The notes beneath the pieces are model-generated. The model did not search any database. It worked only from the letters and a program-made list of their open reading frames with translations, and was not told the origin of the DNA. The position numbers and the translations under genes are program-made. From NCBI RefSeq assembly GCF_016612535.1, contig NZ_JAENXS010000001.1:1389501-1453500 (forward strand): a stretch of 64,000 bases of DNA, written 5' to 3'. Numbering within the stretch: position 1 is the stretch's first letter; each line of letters opens with the position of its first letter. Of the stretch, positions 35,636-45,352 are shown in pieces. This DNA is from Bradyrhizobium diazoefficiens. Its GTDB lineage: Bacteria; Pseudomonadota; Alphaproteobacteria; Rhizobiales; Xanthobacteraceae.

Positions 35636-37753
35636 ATGCGCGATACCCTGACAAGCCTGCGTTACCGCTACTGGCCTGATCATCTGCTCGGCGAAATCCT
35701 GTCCAAGCGATGGACCGAGACAGCCATTCCGGTCATCCTTCTCCTGATCGTCGGCTTTGCGTTCAGCCGATCCATCGACAACTTCCTGTCGCCGGCGAGC
35801 CTCGCCGACACCGCGCGTCAGGCCGGAGAGATCGGCTTCATTGCGCTCGGGCTGGCGCTGGTCGTCATCGTTGGCGGCATCGATCTGTCCGTCGGTTCGA
35901 TCTTTGCACTGACGGATTTTTGCGCCCTCTATTTGCTCGACGTGCTGGGCTGGCCGGTACCCGCGGTGGTCGTCGCCACGCTGCTCTGCGGCGCGCTGCT
36001 CGGCGCCGTCAACGGCGTCCTGGTCGGATATCTGCGGCTGCGCGCCTTCATCACCACGCTGATCACCCTGATCATCTACCGCTCGGCCTACGATCTCCTG
36101 ATCCAGCGTTACTCCAACGCCATCGCCTCGGCCTTCCCCGACATCCCGTCATGGGATTTCATCGGCGCCGGCTCTGTCTTCGGCGTTCCGACGGTGGCGC
36201 TCGTCTATATCGTCATCGCCATCTTCGGCCATATCTTCCTGACGCGGCTGCGCCCAGGCTGGCATATCACCGCAATCGGCGGTTCGCGCCGCTCGGCGTA
36301 CAATTCGGGCATTCCCGTTCGTCGTACGATCGCGCTCTGCTACGTCGCAAGCGGCGTGCTGACCAGCATCGGCGCGCTGTTCTTCGCCTCTCGTCTTGGA
36401 ACCGTCGGCGGCGACATCGGTGTCGGACTTGAGGTGATCGTGCTGACCGCGACGGTGCTGGGCGGCATCACGCTCGGCGGCGGCAAGGGCTCGGTCGCCA
36501 AATCGGCGGTCGGGGTGCTGATTGTCCTGCTGATCACCAACGGCCTGACGACGATGAACGCACGCGGCGGCGTCAACCGCATGGCGCTCGCCGGCATTCT
36601 GCTGGTCGCTGCGATGGTCGATATCCGCTGGCAGAAGAACCGAACCCGCATCATCAGCAAGGTCTATGTCGCGCCGACCTACCACGCGCTGCCGCCACCT
36701 CCGCCAACAGAAATCGGGCAAGGCGGGCCATTCGAGCAGAACGACAAGCTGCGCAACGTCGAGTCGATCGGTCTCGGACGGATCGAGGCGCCGGAAGACG
36801 TCATCCTAGATCGTCACGACAATCTCTATGCAGGCTCGCGTCACGGCGACATCATCCGCTTCCTTGCGCCCGACTACCAGAAGATGGAAGTGTTCGCTCA
36901 TATCGGCGGCCAGCCGCTCGGCATGGCCTTCGACCGCGAGGACAATCTCTACGTCTGCATCGGCGGTATGGGGCTCTATCGTATCAAGCCTGATGGCACG
37001 GTTGAGAAAGCCACCGACGAGACCAACCGCAGCATGCGTTCGGTCAACGACGACAGCCGCCTGCGACTCGCCGATGACCTCGACATCACCGACGACGGGC
37101 TGATCTTCTTCTCCGAAGCGACCGTGCGTTACGAGATGGACGAGTGGCCGATCGACGGACTGGAAGCGCGCGGCAACGGCCGCATCATCTCCTACGACAC
37201 CAAGACCGGCGCGACGCGCACAGAATTGCGCGGGCTCAAATTCCCCAACGGCATCTGCGTCGCCAGCGATGGTCACTCGATCCTGTTCGCCGAGACGTTT
37301 GGCTGCTCGATCAAGCGCTATTGGTTCGCTGGCGCGAAGAAGGGCGCGATCGAGATCGTGATGGATAATCTGCCGGGCTACCCTGACAACATCAACCTCG
37401 CCTCCGACGGCAACTACTGGCTGGCACTGGTCGGCATGCGCAGTCCCTCACTCGACCTCGCCTGGAAGATGCCGGGCTTCCGCCGTCGCATGGCCAAGCG
37501 TGTCCCGGTCGACGAGTGGCTGTTCCCTAACATCAACACCGGCTGCGTGGTCAAGTTCAACGAGCAGGGCAAGATCGTCGAATCGTTCTGGGATCTGCAC
37601 GGCGAGAACCATCCGATGATCACCTCGATGCGCGAGCATCGCGGCTATCTCTATCTGGGCGGCATCCTCAACAACCGGATCGGCCGCTATAAGCTCGACA
37701 ACGCCGATCCGAACTTCGTCCAGTATGACAAGCGATGGGGGAAGCTGTCGTGA
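35636..37753 (+). CDS. Ribose-type ABC permease fused to a strictosidine-synthase-like beta-propeller
   Basis: About 705 residues. Residues 1-340 form an RbsC-type permease (IVGGIDLSVGSIFALTDFCA, TLGGGKGSVAKSAVGVL). A proline-rich linker (HALPPPPPTEIGQGG, about 348-362) leads to a six-bladed-propeller domain (about 375-700) with RIISYDTKTGATRTELRGLK, FPNGICVASDGHSILFAETF, YPDNINLASDGNYWLAL and MPGFRRRMAKRVP, the pattern of strictosidine-synthase/APMAP proteins. RbsC-type permeases have both ends in the cytoplasm, so the propeller is probably cytoplasmic. ATG 35636 is chosen, 35630 is possible. Its stop overlaps the next start. Confidence 0.93.
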   Translation: MRDTLTSLRYRYWPDHLLGEILSKRWTETAIPVILLLIVGFAFSRSIDNFLSPASLADTARQAGEIGFIALGLALVVIVGGIDLSVGSIFALTDFCALYLLDVLGWPVPAVVVATLLCGALLGAVNGVLVGYLRLRAFITTLITLIIYRSAYDLLIQRYSNAIASAFPDIPSWDFIGAGSVFGVPTVALVYIVIAIFGHIFLTRLRPGWHITAIGGSRRSAYNSGIPVRRTIALCYVASGVLTSIGALFFASRLGTVGGDIGVGLEVIVLTATVLGGITLGGGKGSVAKSAVGVLIVLLITNGLTTMNARGGVNRMALAGILLVAAMVDIRWQKNRTRIISKVYVAPTYHALPPPPPTEIGQGGPFEQNDKLRNVESIGLGRIEAPEDVILDRHDNLYAGSRHGDIIRFLAPDYQKMEVFAHIGGQPLGMAFDREDNLYVCIGGMGLYRIKPDGTVEKATDETNRSMRSVNDDSRLRLADDLDITDDGLIFFSEATVRYEMDEWPIDGLEARGNGRIISYDTKTGATRTELRGLKFPNGICVASDGHSILFAETFGCSIKRYWFAGAKKGAIEIVMDNLPGYPDNINLASDGNYWLALVGMRSPSLDLAWKMPGFRRRMAKRVPVDEWLFPNINTGCVVKFNEQGKIVESFWDLHGENHPMITSMREHRGYLYLGGILNNRIGRYKLDNADPNFVQYDKRWGKLS

Positions 37754-38847
37754 TCGCGGCCGTCAGGGAGTTCGCCAACCGCTTTCTCGGGCGCGGCGAT
37801 GCCACCATCACCGTGCCGTCGTTCGACGGCGCATTGAAACCGAACCAGAGGCTGGAATCGGCCGAGACCTTGCTGACATGCGAGGCGCCGGAAGACGTTG
37901 CCACCGACGGAAGCAACCTCTTCATCGCGGATGGCCAGCGACTGATGTGCCTGAACGGCGGCATGGCATCTGAAGTGCGCAGCTTCGAGCGGCCCATATC
38001 GGCGCTATGTGCCCTGCCTGGCGGCGGCCTTGCCGTCGCGCTGGGGGGACGCGAGGTGCGTGTTTACGCAAGCCCCTCGGCCGAGCAGCCGAGCGTGACG
38101 TTTTCCGATGCGGCGTTCAACGCCGTCAACGCGCTGGCGCTGGCGGACGACAACACCTTGATTGCGACGGACGGCTCGGCGACAAGCGGGGTCGACGATT
38201 GGGCGCGCGACCTCCTCGAGCTCAATCGGACCGGACGGGTATTCAAGCTGGATCCCGGTAGCAAAACCGTGACACGATTGGGCCAGGGACTCGGTTACGC
38301 TTTCGGCGCCTGCGCACATCGTAACGGCATGCTGGTCAGCGAGAGCTGGCGCCACCGCCTCGTTCTCGTGGCATCAGGCGCATCGCCAAAGATCGTACTT
38401 GCTCACCTCCCGGTCTATCCATCGCGACTGTCGAAGGCGTCCGGCGGCGGTTACTGGCTCACCGCCTTCACCGCGCGGACCCAACTCGTCGAGTTCGTGT
38501 TGCGCGAGCCCGGCTATCGGCGGCGCATGATGGCCGAGATCGATCCGGCCTATTGGGTTGCGCCGCGCCTGCGCTCCGGGCGATCGTTCAAGGAGCCGAT
38601 GCAGGGCGCACACATCAAGACCATGGGCGTCATCAAGCCCTGGGCGCCACCACGTTCCTATGGCCTCGTCATCCGTCTCGATGCCGACAGCCAGCCGCTG
38701 TATTCACTGCACAGCCGGGTCGACGGCATCAATCACGGAATCGTCGCCGCCATCGAAGTGGGCAACGATCTCGTCCTGATCGCGAAGGGGCCGGGCCGTG
38801 TCCTGAAGCTGCCCCTTGCTGGCCTTGCCGAGGAGTTTCGGACATGA
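37750..38847 (+). CDS. Free strictosidine-synthase/SMP-30-like beta-propeller protein
   Basis: About 365 residues with the same propeller pattern as the fused domain: TCEAPEDVATDGSNLFIADG, ALADDNTLIATDGSATSG, ACAHRNGMLVSESWRHRLVL, then LAHLPVYPSRLSKASGGGYW and EPGYRRRMMAEI. No signal peptide, so cytoplasmic like the fused copy. GTG 37750 overlaps the previous TGA and follows GGGGAAG; ATG 37735 is the alternative. Family members are lactonases or hydrolases with a central metal; the activity here is unknown. It may act on the imported compound (inference). Confidence 0.87.
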   Translation: MIAAVREFANRFLGRGDATITVPSFDGALKPNQRLESAETLLTCEAPEDVATDGSNLFIADGQRLMCLNGGMASEVRSFERPISALCALPGGGLAVALGGREVRVYASPSAEQPSVTFSDAAFNAVNALALADDNTLIATDGSATSGVDDWARDLLELNRTGRVFKLDPGSKTVTRLGQGLGYAFGACAHRNGMLVSESWRHRLVLVASGASPKIVLAHLPVYPSRLSKASGGGYWLTAFTARTQLVEFVLREPGYRRRMMAEIDPAYWVAPRLRSGRSFKEPMQGAHIKTMGVIKPWAPPRSYGLVIRLDADSQPLYSLHSRVDGINHGIVAAIEVGNDLVLIAKGPGRVLKLPLAGLAEEFRT

Positions 38848-40340
38848 GCGACATCGCACTCTCGCTGCGCAAGGCCACAAAACTCTACGCGGGCGTGCCG
38901 GCTATCGACGGGGTCGACTTCGACCTCCGCCGCGGCGAGATCCACGCACTGGTCGGCGAGAACGGTGCCGGCAAGTCGACCCTGACCAAGGTGATGGCGG
39001 GCGTCGTGACGCTGACCTCGGGGACCATGAGTGTCGACGGCGTCGATGTCGCGCCGAAGACGCCGCTGGAGGCGCGTAATCTCGGTATCGCCATGGTGTT
39101 CCAGGAGAACAGCCTGGTACCGACCATGACGGTGGCGCAGAATTTGTTTCTCGGGCAGGAGAAGTTTTACAACCGTCTGCGCGGCATCTACATCGCTGCG
39201 CAGCAGTTTTTGCAGTCGCTCAATTTCGACGTCACGCCGACCGCAACCGTCAGCGGCCTTGGCGCGGCCAAGAAACAGATGGTGGAGATCGCGCGCGCGG
39301 TCCTGCACCGCGCCAAGGTCATCATCTTCGACGAACCGACCGCATCGCTGACGCCGGAGGAGAAGAAGTACTTCTTCGACCTCGTCCGCGACCTCAAGAA
39401 GCGCGGCGTCTCGATCGTCTTCATTTCGCACGCCCTGGAGGAGGCCCTACTGCTCGCCGACCGCATCACGGTGCTGCGCGACGGCAAGCATGTCGTGACC
39501 GACGACGTCGCCAAATTCGACCGCACCGCGATCGTGCAGGCCATGGTCGGTCGTGATCTCTCCAATACGCTCTACGGTGCGCGGAAGAGCAGCGTGCGGC
39601 CGGTCGGCGCGCGCGTTCTCACGGTGCAGAATTTGAAGATGGCGCCGATGGTGAAGAACAATTCGCTGTCGGTCTTCGCGGGGCAAATCACCGGCGTGTT
39701 CGGCCTCGTCGGCGCGGGCCGCACCGAAACCTTCAAGATCGTCGCCGGCGTGCTCAAGCGCGACTTCTTCCATGGCGGCGAGATCCTGCTGCACGACCAG
39801 CCGGTGCGCTACCGGGTGCCGGCACCGGCGGTCAAGGCCGGCATCGCCTATGTCACCGAGGACCGCAAGGTCGAGGGCTTCTTCGAGACCTCCTCGATCG
39901 CGCGCAACATCTACCTCGGCCTGCTGTCGAAATTTCCCAGGGGACGGATGATGCTGTCGCGGCGGGAGGCCGATGCGGTCGGCAAGACCTGGATCGAGAA
40001 GCTCAAGGTTCGCGCCATCGGCGACAACGGCAAGGTGGTCGAGCTGTCCGGCGGCAATCAGCAGAAGGTCGTGATCGCCAAGTCGCTGGTGCAGGAGCCC
40101 GACCTGATCATCTTCGACGAGCCGACCCGCGGCGTCGACGTCGGCGCCATCGTCGAGATCCACGAGCTGATCAACCGGCTCGCCGACGAGGGCAAGGCGG
40201 TCGTGGTCATCTCGTCCTATCTGCCCGAGATCATGGCGCTGTCCGACCGCATCCTGGTCTCGCGCCAGGGCAAGGTCGTGGAGGAATTCTCTGCACTTGA
40301 GGCGACGGAGGAGAAGATCATGTACGCAGCGATCCACTAA
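38844..40340 (+). CDS. Sugar-type ABC transporter ATPase with two nucleotide-binding domains
   Basis: A 498-residue RbsA/XylG-type protein with two ABC cassettes. The first has Walker A GENGAGKSTLTKV, an unusual signature region VSGLGAAKKQMVEIARAV and Walker B VIIFDEPTASL. The second has a degenerate P-loop (GLVGAGRTETFK, normal for the class), signature ELSGGNQQKVVIAKSL and LIIFDEPTRGVDVGA. Its ATG overlaps the stop of the propeller gene, so translation is coupled. It completes the importer with the two permeases and the binding protein. Confidence 0.95.
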   Translation: MSDIALSLRKATKLYAGVPAIDGVDFDLRRGEIHALVGENGAGKSTLTKVMAGVVTLTSGTMSVDGVDVAPKTPLEARNLGIAMVFQENSLVPTMTVAQNLFLGQEKFYNRLRGIYIAAQQFLQSLNFDVTPTATVSGLGAAKKQMVEIARAVLHRAKVIIFDEPTASLTPEEKKYFFDLVRDLKKRGVSIVFISHALEEALLLADRITVLRDGKHVVTDDVAKFDRTAIVQAMVGRDLSNTLYGARKSSVRPVGARVLTVQNLKMAPMVKNNSLSVFAGQITGVFGLVGAGRTETFKIVAGVLKRDFFHGGEILLHDQPVRYRVPAPAVKAGIAYVTEDRKVEGFFETSSIARNIYLGLLSKFPRGRMMLSRREADAVGKTWIEKLKVRAIGDNGKVVELSGGNQQKVVIAKSLVQEPDLIIFDEPTRGVDVGAIVEIHELINRLADEGKAVVVISSYLPEIMALSDRILVSRQGKVVEEFSALEATEEKIMYAAIH

Positions 40341-40349
40341 GGACGACCG

Positions 40350-40838
40350 CTACAGCTTGTGCCCTTTCTGGCGCAGCGCTTCGATCAGGCGCTGCTTCAA
40401 TTGGTCGGCGGCCTTCTGGCCGACATCCTGGCCGATCTGCGTGCTCGCCTGCGCCAGTGCATCCGACTGCGCCAGAAGCTTCTGCCCGGCTGGCTGGGCG
40501 TAGAATGCCTCGATCTGGCGCAGTTCGTCCAGGGTGAAGCTCGCGGCATAGACGGCGGCGATCTGGTCGACCATCGCGGTAAAGAACGGGGCGTAGATCT
40601 CGGCGCCGGGCGCCGTCATCGCGTCATAATCGTGCTCAATCTCCGGCCTGTCCTGCGCCACCACCGGCCGCAGCTTGAGCAGGAGCTGCGGCAGCAGCGC
40701 GCGATACTGATCGGCGATCTTCAGCGTGACGACGAGCTTGCGGGCCGCATTCAGAGCCTCCGGCGACGGCACCTGTGCGGACGCGCCATAAGCGAGGAGC
40801 AGGAGAATGCCGGCGATCGTCAACAACCGTCTGGACAT
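40350..40838 (-). CDS. DUF2059 secreted protein
   Basis: A 162-residue protein with signal peptide MSRRLLTIAGILLLLAYGAS (cleavage near ASA-QVP). The DUF2059 region is all-helical: LNAARKLVVTLKIADQYRAL, FFTAMVDQIAAVYAASFTLD and ELRQIEAFYAQPAGQKLL. Periplasmic, function unknown. GGAGAGGTCC precedes ATG 40838. It follows the OpgC gene by 12 nt and is convergent with the ABC operon. Confidence 0.88.
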   Translation of the reverse strand: MSRRLLTIAGILLLLAYGASAQVPSPEALNAARKLVVTLKIADQYRALLPQLLLKLRPVVAQDRPEIEHDYDAMTAPGAEIYAPFFTAMVDQIAAVYAASFTLDELRQIEAFYAQPAGQKLLAQSDALAQASTQIGQDVGQKAADQLKQRLIEALRQKGHKL

Positions 40839-40850
40839 GGACCTCTCCAC

Positions 40851-42044
40851 TCAATGGCCCGCAGGCGCGATCTCGATGGCGGCTTCGGGCTCCTCGACCT
40901 CCGTCACCTTAACGAACAGGTTCGGCACCCGCTCGGCGCGATCGAGCAACCATGCGGCACCGATCATGATGACGATGCCGAGGAGCGAGACGGCGAGCTG
41001 CTCCCAGACGCCCTTGGTGTATTGCGTCAGGATCCAGTGCGCCGAGAACGACAGGAAGACGCCGAGGCAGAAGATTGGCAGCGAATGCTGGCCGCAGAGA
41101 ATGACGGGACGCAGCCATGCGGTATGCAGCGCCCGCCATTTGCGCGACACGAAATGCGGCACCCAGAGGGCCAGCGCCAGGAAGTGCGTGAAGCGCAGCA
41201 TGTCGAGGTCGGTCTTGTCGATCGGGTAGATCGCCTTGATCGTCCATTTCGGGATCAGGGCCTCGAGGGCGGGGACATGCCAGGTCATGACGATCACGAG
41301 GGCGAAGACGAGCCAGGCCGCGGCCACCGCCATCGTCGCCTTCGACCACACCCATTGGCCGATCTTGTCGATCTGGCCGATGCCGCACCAGGCGGCGAAC
41401 ACGAACATCAGCTGCCAGCAGAACGGGTTGAAGTACCAGGTCGTACCGGGCGGATAGGAGGCGACGTTCCAGTCGAACCAGCGCGACAGCACATAGAGCA
41501 CCACGGACGCGGCGAGCGTCAGGTTCGGCCGGCGCACCAGGCACCAGACGATGAAGGGCGCGGCGAACACCAGCGTGATGTAGAGCGGCAGCACGTCGAG
41601 ATTGACCGGTTTGTATTTCAGCAGGATCGCCTGCCCGATCAGCTCGTCCGGATGCGCGAGAAAATTGAACACGTTGAACTCGTGCTCGTACATCGGATTA
41701 TCGAAGCGGCGCGCGGTGCGGGCGATCTGCGCCGTGAACAGCAGGAACAGCATGATGTGCGCGACATACATTTCCGCCGCCCGCCGCCACAGCCGCTTCA
41801 GCGCGGCGAGAAACCAGCCGCCGGCGACGATCGGCCCGTAGATCCAGCCGACCAGATAGCCGGAGATGAAGACGAAGAACTCGGCGGCATCGCTGAAGCC
41901 GCAATTGCGCAAGGTCAGCCAGGCCACGACGTCGTGCGGGATATGGTCGAGGAAGATCATCCACAGCCCGATCCCGCGGAAGAGGTCGAGCCGCAAATCG
42001 CGCTCGACCGGCGCCAACAGTGCTGCCTGGTCTCGTATGATCAT
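40851..42044 (-). CDS. OpgC-family membrane acyltransferase
   Basis: A 397-residue protein with about ten membrane helices. RDLRLDLFRGIGLWMIFLDH near the start is the OpgC/acyltransferase-3 signature with the key Arg-Asp and His, followed by SDAAEFFVFISGYLVGWIYG. OpgC of E. coli transfers succinyl groups to osmoregulated periplasmic glucans; rhizobial relatives modify cyclic glucans. ATG 42044 is chosen; an upstream in-frame ATG at 42104 lacks homology. Probably co-transcribed with the DUF2059 gene. Confidence 0.9.
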   Translation of the reverse strand: MIIRDQAALLAPVERDLRLDLFRGIGLWMIFLDHIPHDVVAWLTLRNCGFSDAAEFFVFISGYLVGWIYGPIVAGGWFLAALKRLWRRAAEMYVAHIMLFLLFTAQIARTARRFDNPMYEHEFNVFNFLAHPDELIGQAILLKYKPVNLDVLPLYITLVFAAPFIVWCLVRRPNLTLAASVVLYVLSRWFDWNVASYPPGTTWYFNPFCWQLMFVFAAWCGIGQIDKIGQWVWSKATMAVAAAWLVFALVIVMTWHVPALEALIPKWTIKAIYPIDKTDLDMLRFTHFLALALWVPHFVSRKWRALHTAWLRPVILCGQHSLPIFCLGVFLSFSAHWILTQYTKGVWEQLAVSLLGIVIMIGAAWLLDRAERVPNLFVKVTEVEEPEAAIEIAPAGH

Positions 42045-42313
42045 GGCCCCCGCCTCGTCCGGTGGGCGTCGCGCCGTCGCGGCGCCGATGAAATCGGATG
42101 CCAAAAAAGATCAAACAAATCGTCACCTGCCCCAACGGCTGGCAGGCCGACGGTAGCCGACCTCGGCGCCCGCGCAAGGGACTTGTCATCACGACGCAAC
42201 GCGGCCTCGCGCAAAGCGGCGAAAACAACCCCATGCACAGTAGCCAAGCCCTTGCATTCCCTGAGAAATTCACTTGCCCCGTCGGGCAATATCCCGGCTG
42301 ACGCAGCCTCGTC
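42045..42313. other. Intergenic segment resembling a Bradyrhizobium dispersed repeat
   Basis: 269 bp without a supported gene. It includes TTGCCCCGTCGGGCAA at about 42272-42287, a short palindrome, and a stretch that by memory resembles a repeated intergenic sequence in Bradyrhizobium genomes. This is recollection, not a search. Confidence 0.35.
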
Positions 42314-45300
42314 TCAAGCGAACTCGTGGCCCTCAGCAAGCATCCCGTTCAGCATCGCCTCGGCCTTCTGCAGCAGCGGCTTCGCGCCGCTCTCGGAGGC
42401 GATCGCGATCGCGGCGCGCAAGGCGGAGAGGATGATGGTCCGGTTCTCCTCGCTCGATGGCGGCGTCACCACGGCCTCGCCGAACAGGGCCTCGGCCTCG
42501 AGGCCGGAAAAGCCCTGCTGGCGCGCGGTATTGCGCGCCTCGCGCAACATGTTCTGGGCCGCCTGGACATCGCCGAGCCGGTTGGTCGCCAGCGCAAGGT
42601 AGATCGACGAGCGCAGCACCGCGGAGGTGTAGCCGACGGCGCGCGCCTCTTCGCGCGCCTCGGCCAGCATGCCGCACGCCCGATCGTACAGCCCCTGCTC
42701 CAGATAGGCGATGCCGAGATGGCAGGCGAGCACCGGCACGAACAGCCGGATGCCGTGTTTCTGCGCCAGCACGAAACCGCCCTCGAGAATGGATGCGGCC
42801 ACGGCCGGATCGCCCCGGCCAAGCATCAGCCAGCCGCCGCTATAGGCAGCGGCAACGCGGTCATAGGGACGGCTGGTCTCGTCCGCAATCGCAGCGGCCT
42901 CCCGCTGGAGCTGCTCGGCGGCGTCGAGCTCACCCATGACGGTATGATTGATGCTGCCCATCATGCAGCAAAGCAGCAACGCGAATTTCGGTGTCGTCCC
43001 GAAGGGCGCACTCGCCTCCGGTCCCATCAATTGGGCGCAGGCCCGCGCAAACAACCCATCGGCTTCACGATAGCGGCCAGAAAGGAAATACACCTGACCG
43101 AGACCGTATTGCGCAGCGTTGAGCCAACCCGAATTGTCTGATTGCTCAGCGAGGCCCACGACCTCTTCATTGAGCGTGATCGCCTCCACCGGCGCACCAT
43201 AGAAGTTCTGCGCCGCCGCCACGACCGTCATGGCAGCCACCTTCCGCCCGATGTCGTTGATCGCGTCGGCGCGACGCTGGGCCTCCTTGCCGAGGTTCAG
43301 CCATTCGGAAATATGGCCGGACCCGATGAACGCCGCGCGCGCCTCGATGCGAATATCGACGGCCTTGGCTTCCCGCACAGGATTTTCCGGCGTCTTATCC
43401 AGCGATCGCATCGCGGCCTCGAAATAATCCGCGGCATCGGTAAAGGCGGACCGCGCCAGGCATTTCCGCGCCGAGGCCCGACCGTAACCGAACGCCTTGT
43501 CCCAGTCCTTCGCCCGCGTGGCGTGATAGCAGAGCTTGTCGGGATCCTCAGCCTCGCTGCGTTCGAGTGCTGCCAGAATGCGCGCATGGATGTCCTCGCG
43601 CACCTTCTCGACCATCGAATCGTAGGTCACCTGGCGAACCATCTCGTGCCGAAACTCCAGCGAATCCTCCAATTCGCTGTCGATCCGAACCAGCAGCTCG
43701 GCGCGATCGAGCGAGACGAGGCAGCCGCGCAGGGCATCTTCCGGCTGAATCGCAATCTTCCGCAGCAAGGCCTCGCTCGAACGCGCCCCCAAGGCCGCTG
43801 CGACCTGCAAGACAGAGCGTTCCTGCTTTGACACACGGTCGAGGCGCGCAGCGATCACGCCCTGAATGCTGGTGGGAATACCGAGCTCGTCAATCGGGCG
43901 CACCAGAGCAAGGTCGCCCCACTCGCCGCGCAGGGTGCCGCTCTCCTTCAAGCCGCGGCAGACCTCCTCGATGAACAGCGGCACGTTGGCCGTATGGGAG
44001 ATGATCCGGCTCTTCAGATCGGCATTGGTCTCGGACGATCCGAGCATGTCGGACAGCATTTCCAGCCCCGAATCGTCGTCGAGCGGCCGCATCGCGACGA
44101 CCTCCGCGTGGCAGCGCGCGATCCAGACCGGCATGCCGTTCGGGCGGGAAGTCAGCAGCACCAGGAGATCGGGCACCGCCAGCGAGGCAATGGCGGCCAC
44201 GACGACGTCGCTGGCCCGGTCGATCCAGTGCAGGTCCTCCAACAGGAGGACCGTCCGCTGGCGGCTGGCCAGGCTCTGGATGACGGCGCAGCTCGCATCG
44301 GAGATGACGCGTCCGCGGGCATGAGGCTCGAGCTCGTCCCATTGCGGGTTCGCGATCGGTACATCGAGCACCGCGTCGAGGGCGCTCTGCTGGATCGCGG
44401 ACAGGTCCTTCAGAGGGTCGCCGGGGTCCCTCGCGGCTGTGTCCATGCCCGACAGCAGGATTCGCTTGAGCGTGCTGAAGGGCGCTCCTTGCAGATTCGG
44501 GCTGCACTCGGCGTCGATCAGCCGCCAGCCCTCGGCCCTGAGCTTCTGGGCAAACTCATGCGCCAGCCGTGATTTGCCGATGCCGGCATCCCCGAGCAGC
44601 AGGACGGTCTGTCGGCTGGCCCTGGCCTGCCCGGCCGCGCGATCCAGCAAGTCCCGCTCGGTGGTGCGATCGACGAACCGGGAGACGCTGCGGGCGCGTC
44701 GCACACGCCAGCTCGACAGGTCGCTGGCACCGACGATCCGGTAGACCGGCACGGGCTGACTGAAGCCGCGCAGGGATTTGTCGCCGAGGTGCTCGAACCG
44801 GACATGCCCGTCGGCGAGATTGTGACAGGCCTCCGAGACGTAGATCTGATTCGCCTCGGCCTCCTGCTCCAGCCGCGCGGCCAGATGCTGGGCGGCGCCG
44901 CCGATCTCGTAGACCTTGGAGAATTCGCTGGCGACCATGTAGGCGACGACATGGCCGGAGTGCAGTCCGACCCGGACCTGAAGCCCGGGATCACCGAGGC
45001 TTGCGACGCGCCGGACCAGCTCGATCGCGGCATGACACGCCAGCGGCGCGTGGTTGTCGTCCGCGATCGGGGCGCCGAACACAGCGGAGAGCCCGTCGCC
45101 CAGCTCCTTGCTGACAATACCGCTGAACTGACGGACGGAGGCCCTCATGGCGGCCAGCGCCGGCTCGAGGCGCGAGACCGCCTCCTCTGGATCCAATTCA
45201 GCAACAAGACCCGTGGAGTCGATGACGTCAGCACGAAGAATCGTCACAAAGCGACGTTCGCTGTCGGGGTCGGACCGCCGGACGGCCGCGCCGCATTTGC

Positions 45301-45352
45301 GGCACCGGCTGTCGCCTGGGTCGATCGGCGACTGACATGCAGCGCAATGCAT
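42314..45352 (-). CDS. Class III nucleotide cyclase / AAA-type ATPase / TPR-like regulatory protein
   Basis: About 1012 residues. A short zinc ribbon (CAACQS and CRKCGA, residues 3-22) precedes a class III cyclase domain (about 34-205): FVTILRADVIDSTGLVAEL has the first metal Asp and KELGDGLSAVFGAP the second. A STAND/AAA-type ATPase follows (Walker A GDAGIGKSRLAHEF, Walker B VLLLEDLHWID), then a long helical repeat region of TPR type (about 600-1010). Such proteins are common in Bradyrhizobium and couple ATP-dependent switching to cyclase output. ATG 45352 with GAGAG upstream is preferred; GTG 45382 is possible. No partner gene is adjacent. Confidence 0.9.
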   Translation of the reverse strand: MHCAACQSPIDPGDSRCRKCGAAVRRSDPDSERRFVTILRADVIDSTGLVAELDPEEAVSRLEPALAAMRASVRQFSGIVSKELGDGLSAVFGAPIADDNHAPLACHAAIELVRRVASLGDPGLQVRVGLHSGHVVAYMVASEFSKVYEIGGAAQHLAARLEQEAEANQIYVSEACHNLADGHVRFEHLGDKSLRGFSQPVPVYRIVGASDLSSWRVRRARSVSRFVDRTTERDLLDRAAGQARASRQTVLLLGDAGIGKSRLAHEFAQKLRAEGWRLIDAECSPNLQGAPFSTLKRILLSGMDTAARDPGDPLKDLSAIQQSALDAVLDVPIANPQWDELEPHARGRVISDASCAVIQSLASRQRTVLLLEDLHWIDRASDVVVAAIASLAVPDLLVLLTSRPNGMPVWIARCHAEVVAMRPLDDDSGLEMLSDMLGSSETNADLKSRIISHTANVPLFIEEVCRGLKESGTLRGEWGDLALVRPIDELGIPTSIQGVIAARLDRVSKQERSVLQVAAALGARSSEALLRKIAIQPEDALRGCLVSLDRAELLVRIDSELEDSLEFRHEMVRQVTYDSMVEKVREDIHARILAALERSEAEDPDKLCYHATRAKDWDKAFGYGRASARKCLARSAFTDAADYFEAAMRSLDKTPENPVREAKAVDIRIEARAAFIGSGHISEWLNLGKEAQRRADAINDIGRKVAAMTVVAAAQNFYGAPVEAITLNEEVVGLAEQSDNSGWLNAAQYGLGQVYFLSGRYREADGLFARACAQLMGPEASAPFGTTPKFALLLCCMMGSINHTVMGELDAAEQLQREAAAIADETSRPYDRVAAAYSGGWLMLGRGDPAVAASILEGGFVLAQKHGIRLFVPVLACHLGIAYLEQGLYDRACGMLAEAREEARAVGYTSAVLRSSIYLALATNRLGDVQAAQNMLREARNTARQQGFSGLEAEALFGEAVVTPPSSEENRTIILSALRAAIAIASESGAKPLLQKAEAMLNGMLAEGHEFA

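Noticed and set aside
40359..42602. A 747-residue rightward frame opposite the DUF2059 and OpgC genes
   Set aside because: Antisense to two recognisable genes; low-complexity Arg/Glu/Asp/His composition.
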